DNA of 64,000 bases from Notolepis coatsorum (Eukaryota; Chordata; Actinopteri; Aulopiformes; Paralepididae): assembly GCA_963971535.1 (NCBI GenBank), contig OZ020586.1:71305548-71369547 (forward strand), written 5' to 3'. The notes under the pieces are model-generated. The model searched no databases. It saw nothing but the letters and a program-made list of their open reading frames with translations, and was not told the DNA's origin. The translations under genes and the position numbers were made by a program. This document shows, piece by piece, positions 63,931-64,000 of the stretch. The stretch's first letter is position 1, and each line of letters begins with the position of its first letter.

Positions 63931-64000
63931 CATGTACACAGACAGTGTTGGGTCCGTTACTCAATTTCAACAAACATAGTATCAATGAGAGTATCAATAA

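Overview
The window looks like vertebrate DNA, most probably from a ray-finned (teleost) fish. It holds short, widely spaced, spliced exons in very long introns. It is dense in simple-sequence repeats and minisatellites. Its mobile elements are of a teleost mix: hAT, piggyBac-like and palindromic MITEs, L2-type LINE 3' ends, tRNA-derived and V-type SINEs, and one BEL/Pao LTR retrotransposon. There is no operon structure and no bacterial-style gene packing.

The only host gene I can support runs on the minus strand from about 63720 down to 18844, with both ends outside the window. Eleven exons can be placed by canonical AG/GT splice sites. Their reading phases agree at every junction (2-2, 2-2, 2-2, 2-1, 1-1, 1-1, 1-1, 1-0, 0-2, 2-2, 2-1). 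Conserved pieces mark it as a RIM active-zone scaffold gene of rims2 type: the MRSLPSLPSGRSAP and GRRGRQLP-like linker, SSDSDVSDVSA, and FTSKM...TKSSS...KKRRSS.GAKM...SASQL. The exons cover the low-complexity linker before the C-terminal C2B domain. Oddities include a 1506-base exon made of proline-rich tandem repeats, a 156-base acidic cassette, three exons of 23-33 bases, a tandem array that copies one exon's 3' splice site about seven times, and tandem repeats just upstream of most acceptors.

Region by region. 1-5840 is a possible degenerate, retrovirus-like element with a two-zinc-knuckle ORF and a small membrane-protein ORF; this is uncertain. 5841-6323 is a piggyBac-like fragment. 7178-18836 is a 30-bp minisatellite split by an 11-kb hAT-like element with an 8-bp target duplication. 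That hAT element is in turn split by a BEL/Pao element (7771-16368, minus strand) with two nearly identical LTRs, a tRNA-Tyr-type primer site, a 5-bp target duplication and no reverse transcriptase core. 18844-28968 holds three rims2 exons plus nested piggyBac/hAT insertions. 29349-44100 is intronic, with LINE, SINE, hAT and MITE copies and long minisatellites. 44214-45719 is the proline-repeat exon. 46000-50350 is intronic repeats. 50853-54725 is a four-level nest (V-SINE > LINE tail > hAT > L2 LINE). 54861-63720 carries the remaining exons among LINE, fold-back and MITE insertions.

I found no rRNA, tRNA gene, CRISPR array or prokaryotic regulatory element. All similarities were judged by eye; none was computed.
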